From an uncultured Desulfomonile sp. (GTDB lineage: Bacteria; Desulfobacterota; Desulfomonilia; Desulfomonilales; Desulfomonilaceae): a stretch of DNA of 64,000 bases. Positions 18,224 to 26,628 of the stretch are shown here, one piece after another. The stretch lies in the NCBI GenBank assembly GCA_903896745.1, contig CAITZA010000363.1:1-64000 (forward strand), in the 5' to 3' direction. Position numbers and translations under genes: made by a program. The notes beneath the pieces were generated by a model. It saw nothing but the letters and a program-made list of their open reading frames with translations. It was not told the DNA's origin and searched no databases. Positions within the stretch are counted from its first letter, which is position 1, and each line of letters starts with the position of its first letter.

Positions 18224-20626
18224 ATGCGCAATTCTGAATCATTGGGGGTAACAAACGAAGCAGGTGTCAGGGAAACTTCGCTAAGAACTGAAGTTGAAAA
18301 GCGATACCTTGCGTATGCCCTGTCTACAATAGTGGCCCGGGCGTTGCCGGATGTTCGTGACGGCCTAAAACCTGTCCATCGCCGAATTCTCTTTGCCATG
18401 AGCCGTATGCGGCTGGATGATGCCGCAAAAATGCGTAAATCGGCTGCGGTAGTGGGAGAGGTCATCGGTAAATATCACCCCCACGGTGACCAGGCCGCCT
18501 ATGACTCGCTAGTAAGGATGGCTCAGGATTTTAGCCTGAGATACACTCTGGTTGATGGCTCAGGCAACTTCGGATCAATTGACGGCGATTCTCCGGCTGC
18601 GATGCGTTATACCGAAACCCGTCTCAGCGCTTTTGCTAACTTGCTCCTACGGGAGATCGATCAGGGAACCACTACATTCAGGCCCACCTATGACGGCATG
18701 GGTGATGAGCCGGATGTGTTGCCGGCTCTTGTGCCGAATCTGTTGCTGAATGGATCGTCCGGTATAGCCGTAGGCATGAGCTGCTCTTTTCCGCCTCACA
18801 ATCTGAGGGAGGTTCTTCAGGCATGCAGGGAAGCTATCAAGAATCCGGACATTGATACCGCCGGCCTGTTAAAATTCATCAAGGGTCCGGATTTTCCCAC
18901 CGGAGCTCAAATCATACTTGATGATGACAATTTTCATGATATCTACAAGACCGGACATGGGGCCATACGAGTAAGGGCTTCTTATATTACAGAGAGCGTT
19001 TCACGAGGCAAGACCAACCTGGTCATCACCTCAATGCCTTATTCGGTCAACAAATCCAGGCTCATTGAAAGAATAGCCAACCTGATTAGGGATAAACGGT
19101 TGAGGAGCGTCTACGATGTTCGTGATGAAAGCGCTCAGGATATTCGGGTGGTTCTTGAACTTAGAGGCGCGGATATCAAACCTGATTCCGTCATGGCTTA
19201 TCTCTACAAGCACACGGACCTGCAAATCAATTTCCCGCTAAATTTCATCGCCATTAATCCTGCTGGATCGCCTGATCGTTTATCTCTGGGAAAAATAATC
19301 AGATACTTCCTCGATTTTCGATATGAAAAAACCGTCCAGAGACTCCAGTTCAGACTCGCTGCTCTCAACAAGAGGATTCATGCCCTCGAAGGCTTTGAAA
19401 AACTTTTTGATGACCTGGATATGGCGCTTCAGATTATACGTTCAGCCAGAAGTAAACAGGAAGCCGCCTCCGGACTAAAGAGTTACTTTGGTCTTGATGA
19501 TGAACAGGTGGACGCAATCCTGGAACTGCGCCTATATAGGCTTGTCGGTATGGAAATTGGAAAAGTCCTGGACGAACTCCACGCAAAAAGAAAAGAAGCA
19601 AGAGACATTTCTACCTATTTGTCCAGTCCACAAAAGCTGTGGAATATGATTGACTCAGAATTTTCAGAGATGATTGAGAAGTTTGGGGACAGGAGACGAA
19701 CCCTGGTAATCAGGGAAGAAAAAGCGCTTTCACTGGAATACAATCCTGAAGAATTTACGGACCAGGATGATGTGACAGTCATCCTCACCAGGGATGGCTG
19801 GATTCGTCGTATTAAATCAGAAGTTGTTGACATAAGCGCTCTAAAGTTTCGTGATGGTGACAGCCTGTTCTCAATTGTCAGGGTAAATACTTCCAAGACA
19901 TTGGCGCTATTTTCGAATTTCGGGAAGGTTTATGTTATCAAGGCGGCGGAGGCGCCAGCGACAGGTGGTTTTGGCGATCCGGTGAGCTCATTGGTGAACC
20001 TGTCGGATGGAGAGTTGCTAGTAGGTTTGATTGCACCGGATCCGGTAAAACACGAGCCTCCACAAGATGCCGCTCCAGACGCATTATCTGATGAAATGGC
20101 AGATACTGCGCAAGATGATCAACCTACGCTGTTCGGTAATGCTGATTCTCAAAGGATTGTAGAGGATATTGGCGAACGCCCGCAACTATACGGATTATTG
20201 GTCACAAAAATGGGTCGTGGATTCAGGTTTGATCTGGAATCCACACGTGAAACTACAAAGCGAGCAGGAAGAAAGATCATAAACCTTCAGGAGTCTGACC
20301 AGGTTCTATCAGTCAGGACATTAGCTGACACCATAGTTGCGGTCGCGTCTGATAATGGGCGCATCTCGCTTTTTAGAGCCGACCAGGTTCCTGTCATGTC
20401 AGGGGTGTCCCAGGGAGTTATATTGATTAAACTTGATAAAAACCGTTTCACGACAGCAATGGAAACGATGCAGGAAGGGGAATCGGTCAGCGTTGAAAGC
20501 TCTGACGGGCGGCAAATATCTCTTGTGGCTGACAAATCACTGATTGGTAACCGTGGGACCAAAGGAAAAAAAGTTCTTGATTCAATAATTCACATTCATC
20601 AGGGTCGGAAAGTGGGCCAGGACTAA
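18224..20626 (+). CDS. parC: type IIA topoisomerase subunit A, ParC-like
   Basis: 800-residue DNA breakage-reunion subunit. [26 protein letters not shown] opens the catalytic domain and the active tyrosine is in [10 protein letters not shown] (about 125). A C-terminal beta-pinwheel starts around 510. The first pinwheel blade ([12 protein letters not shown]) is not followed by the basic QRRGGRG GyrA box required for wrapping and negative supercoiling; I find no such box anywhere in the domain. That favours a topoisomerase IV-type (decatenating) role over gyrase, though the family boundary is blurred in Desulfobacterota. I use ATG 18224; the track's first residue is a TTG at 18221. Its stop abuts the partner gene directly. 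Confidence 0.78.
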   Translation: MRNSESLGVTNEAGVRETSLRTEVEKRYLAYALSTIVARALPDVRDGLKPVHRRILFAMSRMRLDDAAKMRKSAAVVGEVIGKYHPHGDQAAYDSLVRMAQDFSLRYTLVDGSGNFGSIDGDSPAAMRYTETRLSAFANLLLREIDQGTTTFRPTYDGMGDEPDVLPALVPNLLLNGSSGIAVGMSCSFPPHNLREVLQACREAIKNPDIDTAGLLKFIKGPDFPTGAQIILDDDNFHDIYKTGHGAIRVRASYITESVSRGKTNLVITSMPYSVNKSRLIERIANLIRDKRLRSVYDVRDESAQDIRVVLELRGADIKPDSVMAYLYKHTDLQINFPLNFIAINPAGSPDRLSLGKIIRYFLDFRYEKTVQRLQFRLAALNKRIHALEGFEKLFDDLDMALQIIRSARSKQEAASGLKSYFGLDDEQVDAILELRLYRLVGMEIGKVLDELHAKRKEARDISTYLSSPQKLWNMIDSEFSEMIEKFGDRRRTLVIREEKALSLEYNPEEFTDQDDVTVILTRDGWIRRIKSEVVDISALKFRDGDSLFSIVRVNTSKTLALFSNFGKVYVIKAAEAPATGGFGDPVSSLVNLSDGELLVGLIAPDPVKHEPPQDAAPDALSDEMADTAQDDQPTLFGNADSQRIVEDIGERPQLYGLLVTKMGRGFRFDLESTRETTKRAGRKIINLQESDQVLSVRTLADTIVAVASDNGRISLFRADQVPVMSGVSQGVILIKLDKNRFTTAMETMQEGESVSVESSDGRQISLVADKSLIGNRGTKGKKVLDSIIHIHQGRKVGQD

Positions 20627-22531
20627 ATGTCAGATTCGTATACAGTAAAAGATATACAGGTTCTGAAAGGGCTTGAAGCGGTTAGAAAAAGGCCGGGTAT
20701 GTATATTGGGGGGACAGGACATGATGGCCTCCATCAACTAGTTTGGGAAATCCTTGATAATAGCGTTGATGAGGCTCTTAACGGTCATTGCTCCTCCATC
20801 GAAGTCGTTATGGAGTCGAATGGGGCCATTACAATTAAGGATTCCGGGAGAGGCATTCCTGTAGAGACTCATCCTGCAACCGGCAAGAACTCTGTTGAAA
20901 CGATATTCTGCAATCTGCATGCAGGTGGCAAATTTGACGATGACGCCTACAAGGTCGCTGGCGGTCTTCACGGAGTAGGGGCTTCAGTAGTGAATGCGCT
21001 TAGCTCGTTTCTGGCTGTAGAGGTCAAGAGAAACGGTTTCAAGTATTCACAGGAATTTTCCAGGGGCAAACCAGTCAACAGTCTTACGAAGATTGCTCCT
21101 GCGAGAGGAACCGGTACAAAGATAACATTTATTCCTGATCAGGAAATCTTCCCCTCAATCGATTTTTCCAAAGATATCATCAGACAGCGTCTGGAAGTAA
21201 AGTCTTTTCTGGTGGCCGGGCTGAAAATCAACTTTATGGACCGCATTGAAAAATCCTCCGAGATTTTTTTATATCCTCAGGGAATCGTGGACTATCTGGA
21301 CAAGCTTGTTCAGGACAAGGAAGATATTGTCGCTCAACCTTTTTATTTGAAACATGAAAATGACATAAAACTGGAAGTGGTTTTTGCGTGGACATCGCAA
21401 ACATCCAATCAAATACTGTCGTTTGTAAATTCCATTCCCACTCCAAATGGCGGGACGCATGAGAACGCCTTCCGAAATGCGTTGACCAAGACTCTGCGTC
21501 AATACATCGAAAAGCGTAATGGTCTTCCGAAAGGGGTTAAGGGAGTAACCGGCGATGATGTCAAGGAGGGTTTGATTGCAATCCTGTCCGCTTACCTGCA
21601 TGGTAATCTCGAGTTTCAGGGGCAAACCAAGGAACGCCTTAACAGTCCTGGAGCCCAGCAGATTGAACCGATTCTTAAAACAGCCTTTGAAACGTGGTTG
21701 AGCCAGAATCCGTCGCAGGCCGCAGCCATTGCCAACCGTATTGCGCTGGCCGCTCAGGCAAGAGTTGCCTCCAGAGCCGCCCGCGACGATGTAAACAGAA
21801 AGAGCGCCACAAGACGTCTCACGTTGCCAGGAAAGCTCGCAGACTGCTCGTCTGCATCAAAGGACGCTACTGAACTCTTCATCGTGGAAGGAGACAGCGC
21901 CGGTGGTTCATCCAAACAGGCGCGTGACAGAAAATTTCAGGCCATATTACCGATAAGGGGAAAAATACTTAATGTCGAGCAGGCCTCGATGGAGAAACTC
22001 AAGGGAAACAGGGAGATTTCCAACCTCGTGTTGTCCATAGGAACAGGGATGGGCAAATCCTTTGACTATTCAAAACTGAGGTATGGTAAAGTCATCATAA
22101 ACACGGATGCCGATGTGGATGGGCATCATATTGCGACCCTTCTACTAACGTTCTTTTACAGATTCCTGCCCGAGCTCATCAGGAATGGCCATGTCTATCT
22201 TGCTATGCCGCCTCTTTACAGGATTAGGGTAGGAGCCGGAAAGAAAAGCTTCATAAAGTACGTGTTTTCTGACAAAGAGAAAGACGCCCTGTTAAAAAAA
22301 CAAAATGGAAAAGAGATTGAGATTCAGCGCTTCAAAGGACTCGGTGAAATGGATGCCCCTACTTTGAAAAGCACAACAATGGATCCGGCCACCAGGACTA
22401 TTCTAAAGGTTTCTGTTGAAAATGAACCTCAAACTGATGACATATTTGATACGCTAATGGGAAAAGATGTGCGAAAGAGATTCATTTTCATAAAAGAGCA
22501 CGCAAGGGAAGTGCAGGATCTGGACATCTGA
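20627..22531 (+). CDS. parE: type IIA topoisomerase subunit B, ParE-like
   Basis: 634-residue ATPase subunit, partner of the preceding gene (ATG follows its stop with no gap). GHKL ATPase motifs are EILDNSVDEA, DSGRGIPV and GGLHGVGASVVNAL. The TOPRIM domain shows EGDSAGG (about 423) and DADVDGHHI (about 497), and RFKGLGEMD lies near the end. 634 residues is the size of ParE and of short GyrB lacking the E. coli insertion. It is functionally tied to the adjacent ParC-like subunit, hence the parE label, but gyrB is possible. Confidence 0.8.
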   Translation: MSDSYTVKDIQVLKGLEAVRKRPGMYIGGTGHDGLHQLVWEILDNSVDEALNGHCSSIEVVMESNGAITIKDSGRGIPVETHPATGKNSVETIFCNLHAGGKFDDDAYKVAGGLHGVGASVVNALSSFLAVEVKRNGFKYSQEFSRGKPVNSLTKIAPARGTGTKITFIPDQEIFPSIDFSKDIIRQRLEVKSFLVAGLKINFMDRIEKSSEIFLYPQGIVDYLDKLVQDKEDIVAQPFYLKHENDIKLEVVFAWTSQTSNQILSFVNSIPTPNGGTHENAFRNALTKTLRQYIEKRNGLPKGVKGVTGDDVKEGLIAILSAYLHGNLEFQGQTKERLNSPGAQQIEPILKTAFETWLSQNPSQAAAIANRIALAAQARVASRAARDDVNRKSATRRLTLPGKLADCSSASKDATELFIVEGDSAGGSSKQARDRKFQAILPIRGKILNVEQASMEKLKGNREISNLVLSIGTGMGKSFDYSKLRYGKVIINTDADVDGHHIATLLLTFFYRFLPELIRNGHVYLAMPPLYRIRVGAGKKSFIKYVFSDKEKDALLKKQNGKEIEIQRFKGLGEMDAPTLKSTTMDPATRTILKVSVENEPQTDDIFDTLMGKDVRKRFIFIKEHAREVQDLDI

Positions 22532-22580
22532 TTCTGGCTACTGTTCCTGTGATCTGAACAAGAGGCGCCCAGACCTGACT

Positions 22581-23867
22581 CTAGTTCTTCCTGGCGCTTC
22601 CCTGCTTATTCACCTCAATCTCCTCCAATGCCGCCTTTATTAGTCTTTTTGCAGGATCATAACTCTCCTGATTCAAGGCGTCACTGAGAATCGGAATAAC
22701 CTTATCAGGGACTTCACCGCCTAACCTTTTCAGAGACCCAATTGAAGCCATGCGGACCCGGTGATCCTTGTCCGTGACTGTCTTGGTCAAGGCCGTCAAC
22801 ACCTCGCCTGATGGGGTCTTGATCTGACTCAGACCGCTTATGGCCGAATTCCTGACACGGATATCCGGGTCATCGGTCATGGTCACCAAGGCCGACGCAG
22901 CCTTGTCAGAATCGTTGGCAACTCCTTTGAGTATTCCAATGACAACCATACGATTTTCAACCTCAGGATCGTTGATAGTCTTTAATAAGGGCCCCATGAA
23001 TTCCTGCCAACCAGACTTAAACTTTAGCAGACCCAGCAAGGCTTCCTTTCTGTCTATCGGATCGTCTGATTCCAAAGATTTTACGAATATTGGAAGAGAG
23101 TAGTCTCCCTTTTCATCAAGGGCCGCGACTGTATCCAGTATTTCCGAGCGGGTAGACGCGTCAGCGTCTGCGAACATGGCCGCTACTTTCGGCAGGGCCG
23201 CCGAAGCGTCCTTTTTCATTTTCCTCAATGCTGGGAGGGCGTGTTTGGCGGCCTTCGAGTTCTTGTCATCAAGGGCCTTGATAAGTAACGGCGCTACCTT
23301 ATCCGGTTTCTCGGGACCGATGGCGCCGAGCGCTCGAGCAGCCGCCTTGGATGTAGATTCATTAGGGCTGGCGAGCGAGTCAGCCAGGACAGGGAGGGTC
23401 GCGTCATCATATTTCCCCATTAAGGCTAGCGCAATAATAGCGTTTGAATGCAACAGTTTATCCGGGTCATCCAGCTTTCGGCGAACCAGTTCCTCCACCG
23501 CGGCGTCTCCGGAACCAAGCCGCCCCAAAGACAGGATGGATGATCGCCTGACTTCCGGATCTGGGTCGGAGGCGGCCTCTATTAAAGCTGATAGAGCTTT
23601 GTCATCCTTGGGAAAATGACCTAGCGCATCTGCCGCTGCGCTGCGAACCTTGGAGCTTTCATCCTTTAACGCTTCTGTCAAAGGCGGCACGGCCTTTGTA
23701 GGTTTGTTTCAGGAACATCCCAGTTCAAATGCCGCCTTGGCGCGAACATCCGGATCAGCGTTCTTCAAATCCTTGATGTAATCGTCAACGGAGCCGGCCA
23801 GGGTGTTGGCCACAAACACAAGAAATAGAAGGAAAGTTATTGCCGGTAACCCAATCAGACGTTTCAT
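22581..23867 (-). CDS. exported HEAT-repeat protein interrupted by one in-frame UGA (candidate selenoprotein or nonsense mutation)
   Basis: The track calls only 22581-23690 from a GTG inside a repeat, but the frame continues upstream to ATG 23867, broken by a single TGA at 23709-23711 (codon 53). The upstream part encodes a signal peptide (MKRLIGLPAITFLLFLVFVA, cleavage near TLA-GS) and half of the first HEAT repeat (VRAKAAFELGCS), and the downstream part resumes it (NKPTKAVPPL). ATG 23867 overlaps the upstream gene's TGA as ATGA, so translation is coupled. Across the stop the protein has 428 codons and roughly ten HEAT repeats, a periplasmic scaffold in appearance. A hairpin follows the UGA (see next entry). 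Alternatives are a Gly or Arg to stop mutation, or a sequencing error. Function is unknown. Confidence 0.8.
23679..23698 (-). promoter_or_regulatory. SECIS-like hairpin just after the in-frame UGA
   Basis: On the minus strand CAAAGGC and GCCTTTG form a perfect 7-bp stem around the six-base loop CGTGCC. The loop begins 17 bases after the UGA and its second base is G. As I recall the bacterial SECIS model (an upper stem, a short apical loop with G in the first two positions, and about 16-37 bases from UGA to loop), all three conditions hold. The stem also encodes conserved repeat residues (KAVPPL), so chance pairing cannot be excluded. Confidence 0.4.
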
Positions 23868-24661
23868 TCAAGAGCTTCCTTCCTGCTCAATACTTCCTTT
23901 TTCTTTTGATTCAGGAAATCCTTGTCAATTTTAAGAAATCCCTTTTGTCCAAAAAGCGCAAATCTCAGCCACTGGGAAGCAAAATAAAGCATCGCCACAT
24001 CATCATTTTTGATTTTTTCAATGATGTCGTCATCAACCTTGAACTTCTGTAAAAAAGTAGACTCAAAAACGAATTCCCTGAAACGATCAACATCATAAAT
24101 CGCCATCAAAAACATGTCCTGCATTCGCTGATCGACAATCTTCTCTTCCCATAGCCTGTCAGCGTGCATCACATCCTTCAGGTTATGGTCAATGTCATCA
24201 TAGTCGTAAAGCCCTTGTTCGTTCCTCCAGCGTTCAACAGTCCACTCTTCCGATTCACCCAAGCCGTGGCATTTTGCCTGGTCTACAATTAGTGTGTATT
24301 CCACACCCTGTTCGGTGTCCAGAGGATACAATCTGCATGAATAAGGTCTGCTGTCATATACTGTGCATCCGGATTCAGATACGAACTGGCACTGTTTCTT
24401 TTCATCTTGGGACATCTTTAGCGCCAACGCAGGCAATCCGCTTTCCCTGGAAACCAGCAAGTGAGTGTAGTTCTCTATGAAATCGGTTGATGATATCCCT
24501 AGTTTCTTGCGAAGATGAACCACATCCAGCGGATTGAGTAAAATTGTTACGTCCCTGCAACAAGAATTAAAGCAGTCTATTTTTTGATGACACCTGAATT
24601 TGAATGTATCGTCCCACGTCATCAGTTTTGATTCTTTGGATGCAGCGTCCTGCAGTTTCAT
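23864..24661 (-). CDS. YkgJ family cysteine cluster protein
   Basis: 265-residue protein with the CxxCxxCC-type cluster of the YkgJ/Fe-S or zinc-chelating family. CHQKIDCFNSCCRD lies near residue 24, followed by CQFVSESGCTVYDSRPYSCRLYPL near 91-115 and a further Cys at about 131. The C-terminal half is acidic and helical without recognised motifs. An AAGGA ribosome site precedes ATG 24661. It overlaps the downstream HEAT gene by four bases (ATGA) and follows the SEC-C/TPR gene by 26, so the three form one operon. Family members may bind metal or modify proteins; the role here is unknown. Confidence 0.85.
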   Translation of the reverse strand: MKLQDAASKESKLMTWDDTFKFRCHQKIDCFNSCCRDVTILLNPLDVVHLRKKLGISSTDFIENYTHLLVSRESGLPALALKMSQDEKKQCQFVSESGCTVYDSRPYSCRLYPLDTEQGVEYTLIVDQAKCHGLGESEEWTVERWRNEQGLYDYDDIDHNLKDVMHADRLWEEKIVDQRMQDMFLMAIYDVDRFREFVFESTFLQKFKVDDDIIEKIKNDDVAMLYFASQWLRFALFGQKGFLKIDKDFLNQKKKEVLSRKEALE

Positions 24662-24687
24662 GATAAATCCTTTCCATAAGTAGCCAA

Positions 24688-25653
24688 TTAGTTTTGTTTC
24701 TGGAGGGATGCGCTTATTCGAGCAAGATTTTCCTCAGCCTGTTTGGTTCCCGGCGAAAGCTCTAACGTCTTTCTGTAGCATTCCGCCGCCTTCTCGAGAT
24801 CACCCATCAGTTCATACGCAACCCCTCTCTGGTGATGAGCCCCTACATAATCCGGTCTGTGGAATACTGCGTTGTTAAAGCAGTGAAGAGCCTTCGAAAA
24901 ATCCCGCTTGCTGATCAGCCATATCTGCCCCATGTTGTAGTGGGCCGCCACAACAGAAGGATTTATCTCAACAACCTTTTCAAATACCGCAATAGCTTCA
25001 TCGTCCCTCTTGAGGTAAGAATACGCGACTCCCAGATTGTATAGAATAGCAGGGTTGTCCGGCGCTATTCTGATAAGGTTTTCCAGCCTGAGACAAGCCG
25101 AGTTGTAATCCTCAGCTTCCATTTCCGAAAAGGCCCTCTGAATCTGAACTTGGAAAAGGAAGAAATTGGATTCCGGACGGTTCTCTTCAGACTGGAGTTG
25201 CCGAATAATCTCCGATAAATGACGTTTCTGGCTTTCATCCGTGGTCAGCGAAAGGCATTCCTGAAATGCGACGCCAGCCTTCTCGAATCTGCCTGCGCAC
25301 CCTCTGGAGACGCCTAGCCGGTATAAATTCTCAGCACGACTTTGAGGCGGACATGCCGCAAGAGCTTTCTCAAAAAATTCTGCGGCCATGAGGTAGTCTT
25401 CTTCACCATCATAACATGCGGCTATTGCCTCAAAGATAAGATAGGGCTGTCCTGTCCTGTCCTGAATTGTTTTGAAATCCTCAATGGCCTCTCTCCACAA
25501 CCTGTCGGACATCTTCTTGAAAGCGGTCGCCTTGACGTTGGAAACCTCGTCTGCATCAACATGTGAGGCTGAGTCCTTCTCCAAGCAACAGTTTTTGTAC
25601 TTTGAACCGCTGCCACAAGGACACGGATCGTTTCTACCGACTAGATTGATCAT
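24688..25653 (-). CDS. SEC-C motif and TPR-repeat protein
   Basis: 321 residues from ATG 25653, which has AAGGAG five bases upstream; the track start adds 42 residues of hydrophobic junk. The zinc-binding SEC-C motif GRNDPCPCGSGSKYKNCC is at the extreme N terminus, an uncommon position compared with SecA. At least six TPR units follow from about 35 to the end (for example PAILYNLGVAYSYLKRDDEAIAVFEKV and YVGAHHQRGVAYELMGDLEKA). The SEC-C motif suggests contact with SecB or ribosomes, the TPRs a scaffold. First gene of the operon with the YkgJ and HEAT genes. Confidence 0.85.
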   Translation of the reverse strand: MINLVGRNDPCPCGSGSKYKNCCLEKDSASHVDADEVSNVKATAFKKMSDRLWREAIEDFKTIQDRTGQPYLIFEAIAACYDGEEDYLMAAEFFEKALAACPPQSRAENLYRLGVSRGCAGRFEKAGVAFQECLSLTTDESQKRHLSEIIRQLQSEENRPESNFFLFQVQIQRAFSEMEAEDYNSACLRLENLIRIAPDNPAILYNLGVAYSYLKRDDEAIAVFEKVVEINPSVVAAHYNMGQIWLISKRDFSKALHCFNNAVFHRPDYVGAHHQRGVAYELMGDLEKAAECYRKTLELSPGTKQAEENLARISASLQKQN

Positions 25654-26166
25654 GGAGGCTCCTTGAAAGAGATGTAACTGAATCCTACATTTTAATATAA
25701 TCTCGCTGATCCGCAAAGAAAATATCGCAGTAATTTTTAACAAATATAAGATAATAGACAAATAAAAATATCTTGACAATTAACGATGGATTTGATTGAA
25801 TCCGGTACTCATTATTGCTTAGGCTATTCTTTAGGCCTAATCGGTACTCAATTTTTAAATTACAGCGCAAACTCAGCTTTCGTAAGAGATCAAATGGTCG
25901 AAGTTTTCCTCGGAAGGTCCTGACTCACGCGACTTTCTGTGAGATGACTGCAGGAGCTTTAAAGGCTGGCTGGTCTCAGCAAGGTTAGCTAAAAAATCCG
26001 GGTGGTGATCTCGTATAATGTTTCCTGACTTTTCTGCTCCTTTCGAGTTGCGAAGACCATTGTAAGAGAAAGGAGGAGCCTGTAAAAGATCGAAACCCTT
26101 AAGGCGAAACATGTCAAGAGAGTCAAAGGACTCTAACAAAGCTCAAACAAACTAGGAGGTTAGTTC
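25654..26166. other. intergenic region and aprBA leader
   Basis: 513 bases between the divergent SEC-C/TPR gene and aprB. A -10-like TATAAT at 26014-26019 without a clear -35 box could start the aprBA transcript, giving a leader of about 140 bases. In that leader CTCCTTTC (26037-26044) pairs with GAAAGGAG (26068-26075), an 8-bp stem with a 23-base loop. The ribosome site AGGAGGT precedes aprB. The minus frame 25873-26139 has no protein features and is not called. The A/T-rich 25700-25860 stretch also holds TTGACA (25773) with a poor -10. Confidence 0.4.
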
Positions 26167-26610
26167 ATGCCGAGTTATGTTATTTTGGAAAAATGCGATG
26201 GTTGCAAGGGCCAGGACAAGACCGCTTGCATGTACATCTGCCCCAACGACTTGATGGTTTTGGACAAGGAGAAGATGAAAGCCTGGAACAGGGCTCCCGA
26301 AATGTGCTGGGAATGCTACAATTGCGTCAAGATTTGCCCTCAGCAGGCTATTGACGTGAGAGGCTACGCTGACTTCGTTCCTATGGGCGCCTCATGTGTT
26401 CCTCTAAGAGGTTCCGAAGACATTATGTGGACGGTAAAGTTCCGCAGCGGTCAGGTAAAAAGGTTCAAATTCCCCATCCGTACAACAGCTGAAGGATCAG
26501 CGGTACCTGATGGTGGATTTGGTGAAGTTTGCACCGATTTGGCTTCACAGTGCCTTTATAATGAGCCGGACGCTCTCAAGCTAAAAGACCTGCCCACAGT
26601 CAAGAAGTAA
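26167..26610 (+). CDS. aprB: adenylylsulfate (APS) reductase beta subunit
   Basis: 147-residue iron-sulfur subunit that carries electrons to AprA for reduction of APS to sulfite and AMP in the cytoplasm. Two [4Fe-4S] clusters are coordinated by CDGCKGQDKTACMYICP and CWECYNCVKICP, the first with the family's inserted loop. The C-terminal tail wraps AprA in known structures; here it ends KDLPTVKK, a normal length. A strong AGGAGGT ribosome site precedes it. It is followed after 18 bases by aprA. Electrons probably come from QmoABC encoded downstream. Confidence 0.97.
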   Translation: MPSYVILEKCDGCKGQDKTACMYICPNDLMVLDKEKMKAWNRAPEMCWECYNCVKICPQQAIDVRGYADFVPMGASCVPLRGSEDIMWTVKFRSGQVKRFKFPIRTTAEGSAVPDGGFGEVCTDLASQCLYNEPDALKLKDLPTVKK

Positions 26611-26628
26611 TTTGAGGAGGAACTAAAT

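Noticed and set aside
25873-26139. 88-codon minus ORF upstream of aprB
   Set aside because: No recognisable motif or ribosome site, and it covers the presumed aprBA promoter and leader hairpin.
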